This document shows positions 51,475 through 61,535 of a stretch of 64,000 nt of DNA, in pieces. The position numbers were made by a program, and so were the translations under genes. The DNA lies in NCBI GenBank assembly GCA_015655075.1, contig JAATFT010000049.1, positions 1 to 64,000 of the forward strand, given 5' to 3'. The notes under the pieces were generated by a model that saw nothing but the letters and a program-made list of their open reading frames with translations, was not told the DNA's origin and ran no database searches. This DNA comes from Clostridiales bacterium (GTDB lineage Bacteria; Bacillota; Clostridia; Lachnospirales; Lachnospiraceae). Every line of letters begins with the position of its first letter. The first letter of the stretch is position 1.

Positions 51475-52329
51475 GTGTCATTAGTCGATATGAAATCACT
51501 TTTATGGAAAGCGGAACAGGGAAACTATGGAATTGGTGCTTTCAGTGTTGGTAATATGGAAATGATTATGGGAGCAGTTAAGGCTGCCGAGGACTGTGAT
51601 TCTCCGGCAATTTTGCAGATAGCCCAGATCAGGCTGCCTTATTCGCCCCTATACCTGATTGGGCCTATGATGCTTGCTGCAGCAAGGAACGCTTCTGTTC
51701 CCATCGCCGTCCATTTAGACCATGGAATGGATATTGCCGTTATCAAAGAGGCCCTGGAATTGGGATTTAACTCCGTTATGATTGATGCTTCCCTCCTGCC
51801 AATAGAGGAAAATATTGAAATGGTGAAAAAGGTAAAGGATATGGCTGATCATTACGGTGCCTCGGTAGAAGCGGAGGTCGGCCAGCTTGGTAAAAGTGAA
51901 GATGGTGCGAAGGATACGGGAATATTTTATTCAAACCCAGTCGAGGTAAAAGAACTGTATGAAAGTACCAATGTGGATGCAATTGCCCTTTCTATAGGCA
52001 ATGCTCATGGGTTGTACATACAGGAGCCGAAACTGAATTTTGATATATTATCGGATACCAGAAAGATGGTTTCCGTACCCTTGGTACTTCACGGAGGTTC
52101 CGGCATCAGCAAAGAGGATTTCAGAAAATGTATTGCATCCGGCATCCGGAAAATAAATATTGCTACTGCAAATTTTATTGCGGTAGAGGAGGAAGCCAGG
52201 AAATACTCCAAAGGGGAAAGAAGGGATTATTTTATACTCAGTTCAGGCCTGGTGTCTGGAATGTATAACAATGTGAAAGAACATATCAATATATTTAAAA
52301 GTAACGGAAAGGCGGAAGCTTTTTCCTAA
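51475..52329 (+). CDS. iolJ: Class II aldolase, 6-phospho-5-dehydro-2-deoxy-D-gluconate aldolase
   Basis: A 284-residue fructose-bisphosphate-aldolase-like class II enzyme. Zinc ligands are seen in VHLDHGMD, GNAHG and LHGGSGI, with AEVGQLGKSEDG between. In inositol breakdown it splits the phosphorylated keto-acid into dihydroxyacetone phosphate and malonate semialdehyde. A GTG at 51475, 8 nt after AAAGGTGA, is preferred; GTG at 51463 overlaps that site. The TAA stop (52327-52329) lies in the first bases of a MITE-like element, so the C-terminus may have been shortened. Confidence 0.82.
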   Translation: MSLVDMKSLLWKAEQGNYGIGAFSVGNMEMIMGAVKAAEDCDSPAILQIAQIRLPYSPLYLIGPMMLAAARNASVPIAVHLDHGMDIAVIKEALELGFNSVMIDASLLPIEENIEMVKKVKDMADHYGASVEAEVGQLGKSEDGAKDTGIFYSNPVEVKELYESTNVDAIALSIGNAHGLYIQEPKLNFDILSDTRKMVSVPLVLHGGSGISKEDFRKCIASGIRKINIATANFIAVEEEARKYSKGERRDYFILSSGLVSGMYNNVKEHINIFKSNGKAEAFS

Positions 52330-52500
52330 GGCATGTCTGAAAACTGCTTGTGACGGGCCGGACGTTCCACGTTGTGAGAGGCAAGGAGCGATTTTTGCAG
52401 CGTAGTGGTGTGGGGCTAACGTTTCCCTAAAATCGCGACGCAGCATACCGCAAAGTGGAGCGGTCAGAACGGTACAATGAGTTTTTAAACACGCCCTAAG
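52326..52500. mobile_element. MITE-like hairpin element (diverged type 1)
   Basis: About 175 bp with ends CTAAGGCATGTCTGAAAACT and an inverse AGTTTTTAAACACGCCCTAAG. Its interior is clearly related to 51163-51326 (shared GCAAAGTGG, GAGGCAAGGAGCGATTT). It supplies the stop codon of iolJ. Confidence 0.72.
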
Positions 52501-52565
52501 TGAGTTGCACTTTATAATTCACTTTATTATTCTTAAGATGCCGCAGGGCGGCATCATGGCGGGAA

Positions 52566-52625
52566 GGTTGAAAGAAAATATGAATAGAGAAAGGATGCCA
52601 CATGTAGATTCTTTCAACCCTTTTT
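52566..52625 (+). terminator. Terminator-like hairpin between iolJ and iolC
   Basis: GGTTGAAAGAA (52566-52576) pairs with TTCTTTCAACC (52609-52619), followed by CTTTTT. The ~32-nt loop is long. A second hairpin, CAATAAAATACC/GGATATTTTATTG (52634-52665), follows just before iolC and might be an operator. Confidence 0.55.
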
Positions 52626-52692
52626 ATTCAAGACAATAAAATACCTTCAACGGGATATTTTATTGTATGTGGCAAATGCAATGGGTGTAAAG

Positions 52693-53709
52693 ATGGAATA
52701 TATTAAATTTGCAGAAAACAGGCCTTTTGATATTATACTCCTTGGCAGGATTGCGATTGATTTTAATCCGGTGGACTATTATAAGCCCCTTTCGGAAAGC
52801 ACTACCTTTAAAAAATATCTTGGAGGCTCGCCGGCCAATATTGCGGTGGGTATGGCAAGGCTTGGGAGAAAAGTAGGCTTTCTCGCAAAGGTATCAAAGG
52901 ATCAGTTTGGTGACTTTGCAGTAAATTATTTTGTGAAGGAGGGAATAGATATCAGCCATATCAGCCGGTGCACCAATGGGGAAAAGATTGGGCTCACCTT
53001 TACGGAAATACTCAGTGAAACCGAAAGCAGTATTTTAATGTACCGGAATGAAGCGGCGGATTTACAGTTAAATGTTGCCGATATTGATGAGGATTACATA
53101 AAAAAGGCAAAGGCGTTATTAATTTCGGGAACTGCCCTGGCCCAAAGTCCCAGCAGGGAAGCGGCGTTAAAAGCCATGTCCCTGGCAAAAAAGAATAATA
53201 CCGTAATTATTTTCGATATTGATTACCGTCCTTACAATTGGAAAAATGCAGATGAAATTGCAATTTATTATTCCTTGGTTGCAATGAACAGCGATATAAT
53301 CCTTGGCTCCCGTGAAGAGTTTGACTTAACCCAGAAATTGATTGCGCCGGGCCGGGGTGATGAAGAAACGGCGGCTTTCTGGCATAGGCGGGGCGCTAAA
53401 ATCGTAATCGTTAAACACGGTAAAGAGGGTTCCACCGCTTATACCGAGGATGGAAGCCATTATGGAATTAAACCGTTTCCGGTTAAATTATTAAAGTCTT
53501 TCGGGGGCGGGGACGGATATGCTTCCGCATTCCTCTACGGCTTATTCGAAGGCTGGGATATGATAGACTGCCTGGAATTCGGCAGTGCTTCTGCAGCTCT
53601 GCTGGTAGCAAGCCACGCTTGTTCCGAGGATATGCCCTCGGTAGAAAAGATACAGGAATTTATTAAAGAATGTAAACTAAAATATGGAGATATGATTGCA
53701 AGAGTTTAG
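52693..53709 (+). CDS. iolC: 5-dehydro-2-deoxygluconokinase
   Basis: A 338-residue ribokinase/PfkB-family kinase. It has FDIILLGRIAIDFNP at the N-terminus, GGSPANIAVGMARLG (~43-57) and the C-terminal GGGDGYASAFLYG with the catalytic Asp. It phosphorylates 2-deoxy-5-keto-gluconate, the product of IolB. ATG at 52693 has a modest GGGTG site and matches the family N-terminus; the frame extends back to TTG at 52663. Confidence 0.88.
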   Translation: MEYIKFAENRPFDIILLGRIAIDFNPVDYYKPLSESTTFKKYLGGSPANIAVGMARLGRKVGFLAKVSKDQFGDFAVNYFVKEGIDISHISRCTNGEKIGLTFTEILSETESSILMYRNEAADLQLNVADIDEDYIKKAKALLISGTALAQSPSREAALKAMSLAKKNNTVIIFDIDYRPYNWKNADEIAIYYSLVAMNSDIILGSREEFDLTQKLIAPGRGDEETAAFWHRRGAKIVIVKHGKEGSTAYTEDGSHYGIKPFPVKLLKSFGGGDGYASAFLYGLFEGWDMIDCLEFGSASAALLVASHACSEDMPSVEKIQEFIKECKLKYGDMIARV

Positions 53710-53739
53710 CCTGGAATAAGACTTAGATTGGAGGTATTT

Positions 53740-54504
53740 ATGTTTGATTGTCTGGCATTTGATCAGGACGGGAAAAAGGTAGTCTCCCGCATGGATGGAA
53801 TTAACAGCAATATGCTGATGGACATTACGGTATACCGCATGAAGAAAGGGGATATACTGAACATTTATGAAAGCAGTAAGGAAACCGCCATATTGTTGAC
53901 GGAGGGTAAGATTACATATCAATGGGAAGGGCGGACGGAAACCGCCGGAAGATCCGGTGTATTTTCTGCTCCTCCCTACTGCCTGCACATAAGCAAGGAT
54001 ACAAAGACATCAATATCTGTCCAGGGGGACAGTGAAATTATAGTACAATCCACGGCGAATGAAAATGCTTTTGAAAGCCGTTTTTATAAACCGGAGGACT
54101 GCAAAATAGAACTTATGGGGGAAACCCAATGGGAGGGTACGGCGAAAAGGGAAGTGCTTACCATATTTGACTATAAAAACGCCCCTTATTCCAACATGGT
54201 AATAGGTGAGGTAATCACCAAGGCAGGGCGGTGGTCCAGTTATGTTCCCCACAGTCATCCCCAGCCGGAAGTTTATTATTATAAATTTGACAAACCCCAG
54301 GGCTTCGGGGCTGCATTTATCGGGGAAAATGTATTTAAAACATCGGACGGAAGTGCGGCTTCCATTCCCGGAGGGCTTACGCATCCCCAGACATCGGCGC
54401 CGGGTTATAACATGTACTACTGCTGGATGATCCGCCACCTCGACAATAATCCCTGGACGGCAAGGGATGTTGATCCGTTACATGAATGGCTGCTGCACGA
54501 ATAA
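53740..54504 (+). CDS. iolB: 5-deoxy-glucuronate isomerase
   Basis: A 254-residue bicupin of the IolB family. It has WSSYVPHSHPQPEVYYYKF (His and Glu metal ligands, ~165-185) and GLTHPQTSAPGYNMYYCW with the last His. It converts 5-deoxy-glucuronate to 2-deoxy-5-keto-gluconate. TTGGAGGTATTT puts the ATG at 53740, not the TTG at 53728. It lies 30 nt after iolC. Confidence 0.9.
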   Translation: MFDCLAFDQDGKKVVSRMDGINSNMLMDITVYRMKKGDILNIYESSKETAILLTEGKITYQWEGRTETAGRSGVFSAPPYCLHISKDTKTSISVQGDSEIIVQSTANENAFESRFYKPEDCKIELMGETQWEGTAKREVLTIFDYKNAPYSNMVIGEVITKAGRWSSYVPHSHPQPEVYYYKFDKPQGFGAAFIGENVFKTSDGSAASIPGGLTHPQTSAPGYNMYYCWMIRHLDNNPWTARDVDPLHEWLLHE

Positions 54505-54635
54505 AGTATAAAAATATGATAATAAAGCCGGTCTTCGGTATGTAATTGCAGTATGCAACGGGAGCAAATGTATGAAATCCTGGCAATGTTAATTATGTTA
54601 ATAATTATTATGCTAATAATAAAGGAGAAGTTATA

Positions 54636-56567
54636 ATGGGTAAATTAATTATGACGGTAGGTCAGGCGCTGGTAAAATTTTTAGATAACCAGTATGTAAG
54701 TTTTGACGGAAAGGAAGAAAAATTCGTTGACGGTATATTTACGGTTTTTGGACATGGCATCGTCTGCGGGTTAGGCCAGGCACTGGATGAAAATCCCGGG
54801 AAATTAAAGGTTTATCAGGGCCGTAATGAACAGGGGATGGCCCATGCCGCCGCAGGGTTTGCAAAACAGAGCAACAGAAGAAGGATTATAGCCTGCGCCT
54901 CTTCCATCGGGCCGGGAGCGGCCAATATGGTTACGGCCGTTGCAGATGCAACGGCGAATAATGTTCCGCTGCTGGTATTCACCGGTGATACTTTTTCAAC
55001 CAGACAGCCGGACCCGGTATTACAGCAGATAGAACAGTTTCATGACGCCACGGTTACTACCAGTGACGCATTCCGCCCCGTATCCAGGTACTGGGACCGG
55101 GTAAGCCGTCCGGAACAGTTAATGACCGCCCTCTTAAATGCCATGCGCTTTCTTACAGATCCCGAGAAAGCAGGCGGCGTATGCATTACCCTGCCCCAGG
55201 ATGTACAGGGGGAGACTTTTGCGTTTCCGGACTACTATTTTAAAAAACGTGTCCACAGAATTGCAAGGATGAATCCGGATGCTTATGAAGTAAAGGACGC
55301 CGTCAGCCTGATTTTAAATAAGAAAAAACCGATGGTTATCGTAGGCGGCGGTGTCAGGTATTCGGAGGCGGGGGAAGAGGTAGGTGAGCTTTGTGAAAAA
55401 TATCACATACCTTTTGCAGAAACCCAGTCCGGTAAAAGTGCAATTCCATCGTCACATCCTTTCAATCTTGGTGGGTTGGGCGTAACGGGCAACAGTGCGG
55501 CCAATACCATTGCGGCGGGAGCCGACCTGATCATCGGGGTGGGCACCAGACTAACGGATTTTACAACAGGTTCCAAGGAGCTGTTCCGTAATAAAGAGGT
55601 TGAATTTATCCTGATTAACGTATCCCGGTATCATGCTGAAAAACTGGATGGTTATCCTGTGGCGGCAGATGCAAAGGCGGGAATACAGGCAATTCTTGCA
55701 GGACTTGAAAAATCAGGTTATAAAACTGCATATACTGGGGAAATTGAAGAGGCAAAGCTTGGCTGGAAGAGGGAAATGGACTTCTTAACCCGTACGGTAT
55801 TTGATAAAAATTATGAGTCCCTTATAAAGGCAAAGGAACCGGACATTGAAGAAGAATTTGTAAAGGCCACCGGAGGCATGATTACCCAGACCGGAGCCAT
55901 TGGAATAATCAGGAAGCATATTGAAGAAGACGCCATTATAGTAGGGGCGTCAGGCAGCCTGCCGGGGGATCTGCAAAGAATGTGGACTACACAGGAAAAG
56001 GACTCCTACCATATGGAATATGGTTATTCCTGTATGGGCTATGAAATAGCGGCTACATTTGGAGTAAAAATTGCAGAACCCGACAGGGCATGTTATGCCA
56101 TGGTGGGGGACGGGGCGTTTATGATGCTCCATTCCGAAATAGCGACTGCTTTACAGGAAAATAAAAAAATTACCGTTCTGCTCTTTGACAACTGCGGATT
56201 CGGCTGTATCAACAACCTTCAGATGGGCAAGGGCATGGGAAGCCTTGCGACTATGTTCCGTTATCGGAATAATGTGACCGATAAACAGGATGGAAAGTTA
56301 ATTGCCACGGATTTTGCCATGATTGGACGGGGCTACGGAATGACCGCATATACGGCAAAAACCAATGAAGAACTGGTAGCCGCCTTAGAAGATGCAAAAC
56401 ACGTGGACAATTCGGTTCTGATTGATATTAAGGTATTGCCCAAATCCATGACGGCGGATTATGGATCCTGGTGGCATGTGGGAATCGGCGACAGCAATAC
56501 CAATCCCAATATTAAAGCGGCTTATGAGGACAGACAAAAACATCTGGAAAAGGCAAGAATGTATTAA
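54636..56567 (+). CDS. iolD: 3D-(3,5/4)-trihydroxycyclohexane-1,2-dione hydrolase (ThDP-dependent)
   Basis: A 643-residue thiamine-diphosphate enzyme. The N-terminal Pyr domain has the activating Glu in [11 protein letters not shown]. The middle domain has [11 protein letters not shown]. The PP domain has the metal-binding [11 protein letters not shown]...NCGFGCINN motif. It opens the carbocyclic ring in the inositol pathway, giving 5-deoxy-glucuronate. AAAGGAGAAGTTATA precedes the ATG. Confidence 0.92.
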   Translation: MGKLIMTVGQALVKFLDNQYVSFDGKEEKFVDGIFTVFGHGIVCGLGQALDENPGKLKVYQGRNEQGMAHAAAGFAKQSNRRRIIACASSIGPGAANMVTAVADATANNVPLLVFTGDTFSTRQPDPVLQQIEQFHDATVTTSDAFRPVSRYWDRVSRPEQLMTALLNAMRFLTDPEKAGGVCITLPQDVQGETFAFPDYYFKKRVHRIARMNPDAYEVKDAVSLILNKKKPMVIVGGGVRYSEAGEEVGELCEKYHIPFAETQSGKSAIPSSHPFNLGGLGVTGNSAANTIAAGADLIIGVGTRLTDFTTGSKELFRNKEVEFILINVSRYHAEKLDGYPVAADAKAGIQAILAGLEKSGYKTAYTGEIEEAKLGWKREMDFLTRTVFDKNYESLIKAKEPDIEEEFVKATGGMITQTGAIGIIRKHIEEDAIIVGASGSLPGDLQRMWTTQEKDSYHMEYGYSCMGYEIAATFGVKIAEPDRACYAMVGDGAFMMLHSEIATALQENKKITVLLFDNCGFGCINNLQMGKGMGSLATMFRYRNNVTDKQDGKLIATDFAMIGRGYGMTAYTAKTNEELVAALEDAKHVDNSVLIDIKVLPKSMTADYGSWWHVGIGDSNTNPNIKAAYEDRQKHLEKARMY

Positions 56568-56593
56568 AGCAAAGAACCGCCTTGAGGGAATGG

Positions 56594-56772
56594 ATAGTTA
56601 CGATTCACAGCTCTGCAAAAATAAGCAGATCTGTGAACCGTAACATGCTTCGCGATGCACACAAAACGCAGAACCAGCGTTTTGGCGCTGCTATACTCCG
56701 GTTTTCTGTGACTTTTGCTTCGCTGCACTCACAAAAAACACGTCGAGTATATCAGCTGTGAATAGTAACAAT
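56594..56772. repeat. Inverted-repeat element between iolD and iolE
   Basis: ATAGTTACGATTCACAGCT near 56594 is inverted as AGCTGTGAATAGTAAC near 56752-56768, and internal hairpins (TTCACAG...CTGTGAA) follow. It could be another MITE-like element with different ends, or an operon-internal RNA structure. Confidence 0.55.
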
Positions 56773-56837
56773 GGATACGAACTAGAGAATTAAGGAACAG
56801 CCACAAAAAAGAATGATAGGAATGGAGGAATATAAGT

Positions 56838-57734
56838 ATGCTTAACAAAGATAAGATTAAACTGGGAATTGCACCCATTGGCTGGACAAATGACGACATG
56901 CCCGCATTAGGAGGGAAAAATACCTTTGAACAATGTATCAGCGAGATGGCGCTGGCCGGGTTTACTGGATGTGAAGTGGGAAATAAATATCCCAAGGATA
57001 CAAAGGTATTAAAAGCCGCCCTGGACCTTAGGGGAATGCGGATTGCCAGCAAATGGTTCTCTTCCTTCCTGGTTGCAAAACCTTATGAAGAAACGGAAAA
57101 GGAGTTTATAAATGAGCTGGATTATCTTAAGGCTCTCGGTGCCGACCGTATTAACGTTTCGGAGCAAAGCTACTCCGTACAGGGAAATGAAGCACTGTCC
57201 ATATTTGATAATAAGGTATATTTTTCAGACAGGGAATGGGATAAACTCTGCGACGGGTTAAATAAACTGGGAAAACTGGCAGCATCAAGGGGGTTTAAAT
57301 TATGCTTCCATCACCACATGGGCACCGGTGTCCAGACAATAGCCGAAACAGAACGCCTTATGGAAAATACGGATAAAAATTATGTGTTTTTATGCTATGA
57401 TACGGGACATTTTACTTTCTCAGGAGAAGATCCCCTGTACATATTAAAAAAATATCAGGAGAGAATCGGACACGTGCATTTAAAAGACGTCCGGGAAGAT
57501 GTTCTTAAAAAAGCCACGGAGGGAAAATGGTCATTCTTAAAGTCTGTAAGGGAAGGCACCTTTACCGTTCCGGGAGACGGCTGTGTGGATTTTAAATCCG
57601 TTTTTGCAGAATTAGAGAAATCCGGGTATGAAGGCTGGATTTTGGTGGAGGCGGAACAGGATCCGGCGAAAGCAAATCCATTTCAATATGCAAAAATGGC
57701 GCGTAGCTATATCAGAGAAATGATAAACATATAA
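56838..57734 (+). CDS. iolE: Inosose dehydratase (2-keto-myo-inositol dehydratase)
   Basis: A 298-residue AP-endonuclease-2-like TIM barrel. It begins IKLGIAPIGWTNDDMP, the IolE signature. Metal ligands are visible around FHHHMGTGVQ, CYDTGHF, GHVHLKDVR and LVEAEQD. It dehydrates 2-keto-myo-inositol to the substrate of IolD. GAATGGAGGAATATAAGT precedes the ATG. Confidence 0.9.
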   Translation: MLNKDKIKLGIAPIGWTNDDMPALGGKNTFEQCISEMALAGFTGCEVGNKYPKDTKVLKAALDLRGMRIASKWFSSFLVAKPYEETEKEFINELDYLKALGADRINVSEQSYSVQGNEALSIFDNKVYFSDREWDKLCDGLNKLGKLAASRGFKLCFHHHMGTGVQTIAETERLMENTDKNYVFLCYDTGHFTFSGEDPLYILKKYQERIGHVHLKDVREDVLKKATEGKWSFLKSVREGTFTVPGDGCVDFKSVFAELEKSGYEGWILVEAEQDPAKANPFQYAKMARSYIREMINI

Positions 57735-57938
57735 AACTATAAATTACAGCCTGTTCAGTAGAAATGAAAGAAAGCAAGTAAGAAATTGTAAATTTTAATT
57801 TCATTTTATTTGTTTAAAATGTTTTTACCAATATGCCGTTAATTGAAGTCTTGCTCAATACGAAGTTTTCATTTGGTTAATAGGTGTTAAATTTTTTATA
57901 CAGGATCAGGTATCAGTTCAGGAAGGAATGGTGTAATA

Positions 57939-59441
57939 ATGGAAAAATTAAAATATTTTGCCGGGGGGCAGTATATAGAATCCAAAACGGATAAGTTTAA
58001 CGAGGTATATAATCCAAGTACGGGGGAGGTTACGGCGCTAGTACCAGGCTGTACGCTGGAAGAAGTGGAAAATGTCATAGGTATTGCGAAAAAAGCCTAT
58101 GAAAGCTGGTCGAAAGTTCCTGTTATAAAGAGGGTTCAGGTTTTGTATAAGCTTCGTCAGTTAATAGAAGAACATATGGAGGAGCTGACCTATCTGGTGG
58201 CCCAGGAAAATGGAAAAGTATGGGAGGAAGCTATGGGAGACATATTAAAGGCCAAGGAAGGGACGGAACTGGCATGCTCCGCACCCAGCCTGATTTTAGG
58301 GGAATCTCTGATGAATGCCTCCTCCGGCTTTGATACTGTGTTGTATAGAGAATCCGTGGGGGTATTTGCCGGTATTATACCTTTTAATTTTCCGGCCATG
58401 ATTCCCATGGGCTGGATGTCTCCCATGTGTATAGCGGCAGGGAATACCATAGTATTAAAGGTGTCCAGCTCCACGCCCAGAACTGCCCTCCGCTTTGCCG
58501 AGCTTTATAAAGAAGCAGGCCTGCCGGACGGGGTCTTGAATATAGTAACCTGTAGCAGAAAGGAAGCGGAAATCTTTTTAACCCATCCGGACATTAAGGG
58601 AATCTCTTTTGTGGGAACCACAGCGGTGGGCAAGCATATCTATTCCGTGGCGGCGGCCCATGGCAAGAGGGTTCAGGCATTATGTGAAGCCAAGAACCAC
58701 GCCTTGGTAATGAGTGACGCACCTATTGACCGTACGGCTGCGGGTATTAGGAATTCCGCATTCGGCTGCGCAGGAGAACGCTGTATGGCACTGCCGGTTG
58801 TGGCTGTGGAAGAGGACATCGCGGACGCCCTGGTTTCAAAACTGGTGGAATTGGCAGGGGGATTAAAGGTGGGTCCCGCTTATGACAAAACCTCAGCCCT
58901 GGGCCCGGTTGTCAACTTAAAGCACAAGCAGAGCATCTTAAACTGGATCCAGAAAGGAATAGATGAAGGTGCCAAATTAGTGCTGGACGGCAGGAATATC
59001 AAGGTTGAAAACTTTGAAAACGGTTATTATTTAGGCCCCACCATCTTTGACTTTGTTACGGAAGACATGTCCATAGGTACTACGGAAATCTTCGGACCGG
59101 TATTATGTATTAAAAGGGTTAAAAACTTTGAAGAAGGGCTGGCTGTGATGAACCGCAATCCATTTGCCAATGGTTCCGTTATTTATACGCAAAACGGTTA
59201 TTTTGCAAGGGAGTTTGCATCCAGGTCCCATGGCGGCATGGTAGGGGTGAATGTGGGGATTCCCGTACCCGTGGGTGTATTTCCGTTTTCAGGGCATAAG
59301 AATTCCTTTTTTGGAGACCTTCATTGCTTAGGCAAGGACGGTATTAAGTTTTATACGGAGAGCAAATGTGTAACTACCCGGTGGTTTGATGAAGAAGAAA
59401 AGAAGAATACAAAAGTGAACACCTGGGACGGTACAATTTAA
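57939..59441 (+). CDS. iolA: Methylmalonate/malonate semialdehyde dehydrogenase (CoA-acylating)
   Basis: A 500-residue aldehyde dehydrogenase of the MMSDH class. It has PFNFPAMIPMGWM, the Rossmann segment FVGTTAVGKHIY, and the catalytic Cys in FGCAGERCMALP. The last is diagnostic of CoA-acylating MMSDH. It turns malonate semialdehyde into acetyl-CoA and CO2. GGAAGGAATGGTGTAATA precedes the ATG. It ends the inositol operon. Confidence 0.92.
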   Translation: MEKLKYFAGGQYIESKTDKFNEVYNPSTGEVTALVPGCTLEEVENVIGIAKKAYESWSKVPVIKRVQVLYKLRQLIEEHMEELTYLVAQENGKVWEEAMGDILKAKEGTELACSAPSLILGESLMNASSGFDTVLYRESVGVFAGIIPFNFPAMIPMGWMSPMCIAAGNTIVLKVSSSTPRTALRFAELYKEAGLPDGVLNIVTCSRKEAEIFLTHPDIKGISFVGTTAVGKHIYSVAAAHGKRVQALCEAKNHALVMSDAPIDRTAAGIRNSAFGCAGERCMALPVVAVEEDIADALVSKLVELAGGLKVGPAYDKTSALGPVVNLKHKQSILNWIQKGIDEGAKLVLDGRNIKVENFENGYYLGPTIFDFVTEDMSIGTTEIFGPVLCIKRVKNFEEGLAVMNRNPFANGSVIYTQNGYFAREFASRSHGGMVGVNVGIPVPVGVFPFSGHKNSFFGDLHCLGKDGIKFYTESKCVTTRWFDEEEKKNTKVNTWDGTI

Positions 59442-59570
59442 CCTACAGGCAAGTCCCCCGCTTCTTAGCGAAGTGTAAACGGTGGGTTTGGGGCCTTACT
59501 TGTTTCAGCCGGAGGGCGGGCTCCGACTGAAATACCAGCATAGTTACTATATTTATAACAGAAAAATATA

Positions 59571-59607
59571 AAACAGGGAGTCTATACAATTTCAGATTCC
59601 CTGTTTC
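59571..59607. terminator. Bidirectional terminator hairpin
   Basis: AAACAGGGAGTCT pairs with AGATTCCCTGTTT. It lies between the convergent iolA and PH-domain genes. The stretch just before it (59450-59545) has GC-rich hairpins resembling IS200/IS605-type ends, but no transposase is present. Confidence 0.65.
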
Positions 59608-59647
59608 TTCCGTCTAAAATAAATTGTTCCTGTAGTATATGCATTTC

Positions 59648-60100
59648 TTATTCCATTATGCCATTAATTCTTAAAAAGTTTTCATAAGCCAGCTCCTGAA
59701 GGATTTTATACAGTCTTTGTACATTAAATTTCTTAGGAAATTCAAGCTTGTGGGCGGCATATTCAACATGGTGGCCTTTTAATTCAGGTGAGCTTATATA
59801 GGTAAAGGTTAATTCGCTGTCATCAAATCCAAACCCGGAGGTTTCCATGGTGACATTTACGATGGATAAAAGATTGATGGAGGTAATCCTCATTTTTGTA
59901 CCTGTAGCCCCCTGCCTGTCAGTCATAATAACACGTTTGTCGGTAAAAATAAGAGCGTCTCTTACCAGTTTAAAACCCATGGTTATTTTTTCGCCGTCCA
60001 TGAGGTACCGGCCGTACTCTTTTTCCAATTCAGCGATGGAGACCTCACTGTAATTGGCGGCAAAACCGCCCTGTAAAATATTTTTCATACCAAAAGCCAT
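59648..60100 (-). CDS. Bacterial PH-domain protein
   Basis: A 150-residue cytoplasmic protein with one pleckstrin-like domain: YGRYLMDGEKITMGFKLVRD, ALIFTDKRVIMTDRQG and a C-terminal helix (FNVQRLYKILQEL). AAAGGGAGACGTTTTT precedes ATG 60100; the frame extends to 60148 without a site. The family is common in Firmicutes and its role is unknown. Confidence 0.75.
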   Translation of the reverse strand: MAFGMKNILQGGFAANYSEVSIAELEKEYGRYLMDGEKITMGFKLVRDALIFTDKRVIMTDRQGATGTKMRITSINLLSIVNVTMETSGFGFDDSELTFTYISSPELKGHHVEYAAHKLEFPKKFNVQRLYKILQELAYENFLRINGIME

Positions 60101-60398
60101 AAAAACGTCTCCCTTTTGTAAGATTAATAAGCTTACTATAACATTCAAAATAAATTAATGCAATAATTACTAAAACTAAATTTGTTAATCAACCCGTCCG
60201 GTATGGGTTGCAGCAGGATTAATTTTAAAATGTTTACCTCTCCCGAACCTTATAGATGCTAAATCTTAAGGTTTGGGACATTTTTTTAATAGAACATTAA
60301 TAGAATATTATACATTTTTGTGGTATAGTAAACATAACCCGAAGAAACACATTCTAGTGAAAAGAAAATTTGTAATTTAGGCAGGGGGAGGTGGCTGA

Positions 60399-61469
60399 AT
60401 GAAATTTATTCATATTGCGGACCTGCATATAGGAGCCAGGCCCGATGCGGGTTTTCCCTGGGGAGAGAGCCGAAAGAAGGAGATTCTTTTAAGCTTTCGT
60501 AAAATAATAGATATTTGCAATGAACAAGAGGTTGATTTATTGCTCATAGCGGGAGATTTATTTCATAAACAGCCCTTAATCCGCGAGTTAAAAGAAATAA
60601 GCTACTATTTTGAAAAATTAAACAGAACCCAGGTGGTTATGATAGCCGGAAACCATGACTATATCAGCGGAAGGTCCAATTATACCGGATTTGACTGGGG
60701 AGATAAGGTACATATGCTTACGGAAGCTTCCTTAGACAGTGTTTATCTTGAGGATATCAATACGGAGGTATACGGTTTCAGCTACCACACCAGATTTATT
60801 ACCGAACCCCTTTATGATGTGGTTCATCCAGGGTGTGAAGAAAGAATCAATATTCTTCTGGCCCATGGAGGGAATGAAAAGGATATACCCATTGACAGAA
60901 AAGCGCTGCTTGAGAGCAGCTTTGACTATATCGCCCTGGGACATATTCATAAGCCCCAGATTTTTAGCGAGAGGATGGCTTATTCAGGGTCTCTTGAACC
61001 GCTGGATAAGATGGAGACCGGAGAGCGGGGCTATATTACAGGGGAGATTGAAAAGACAGGGGAAGCTTCCAGAGTATCCGTACAATTTATTCCCAATTCC
61101 ATAAGACAATACTTAAAACTGGAACTTGAAGTTCATCAGGGCATGACCAACGGGGCTCTGTTAGATTCCGCCGGGGATAAGATAGAAGAGCATGGCAGAG
61201 AGAATATATATTTGCTTCGGTTTACCGGAGTTAGAGATTCGGATATCCTGTTTTGCAGGGAGGATTTTAAAAAACTGGGTAATGTAGTTGAGGTGGTTGA
61301 CGATACCGTACCGGATTATGATTTTGATGCCTTATACCGGGAAAATCAGGATAATATAATCGGTTTATATATAAAGAGTATAAAAGAAGGCACAAACCAG
61401 GACAAGATTGGGGAAAAAGCCTTATATTATGGAATTGAAGCCCTTCTTGGAGCTAAAAATTATAAGTAG
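60399..61469 (+). CDS. YhaO/SbcD-like metallophosphoesterase (DNA repair nuclease)
   Basis: A 356-residue Mre11-type protein. The five metal motifs are seen: DLHIG, GDLFHK, GNHDY, LAHGG and GHIHKPQ. A capping domain follows. It probably acts with the SbcC-like ATPase encoded 66 nt downstream in trimming DNA ends, like YhaO-YhaN of Bacillus. GGGGGAGGTGGCTGA precedes the ATG. Confidence 0.88.
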   Translation: MKFIHIADLHIGARPDAGFPWGESRKKEILLSFRKIIDICNEQEVDLLLIAGDLFHKQPLIRELKEISYYFEKLNRTQVVMIAGNHDYISGRSNYTGFDWGDKVHMLTEASLDSVYLEDINTEVYGFSYHTRFITEPLYDVVHPGCEERINILLAHGGNEKDIPIDRKALLESSFDYIALGHIHKPQIFSERMAYSGSLEPLDKMETGERGYITGEIEKTGEASRVSVQFIPNSIRQYLKLELEVHQGMTNGALLDSAGDKIEEHGRENIYLLRFTGVRDSDILFCREDFKKLGNVVEVVDDTVPDYDFDALYRENQDNIIGLYIKSIKEGTNQDKIGEKALYYGIEALLGAKNYK

Positions 61470-61535
61470 TGTGAAAATAAGAGGAATATTTTTCACACCC
61501 CGGTTTGAGGCAAATGCCATGGGAGCTAGTGGGAG

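Noticed and set aside
59450-59545. IS200/IS605-like end hairpins after iolA
   Set aside because: Similarity is only to general hairpin form; no TnpA or TnpB is present, so no element is called.
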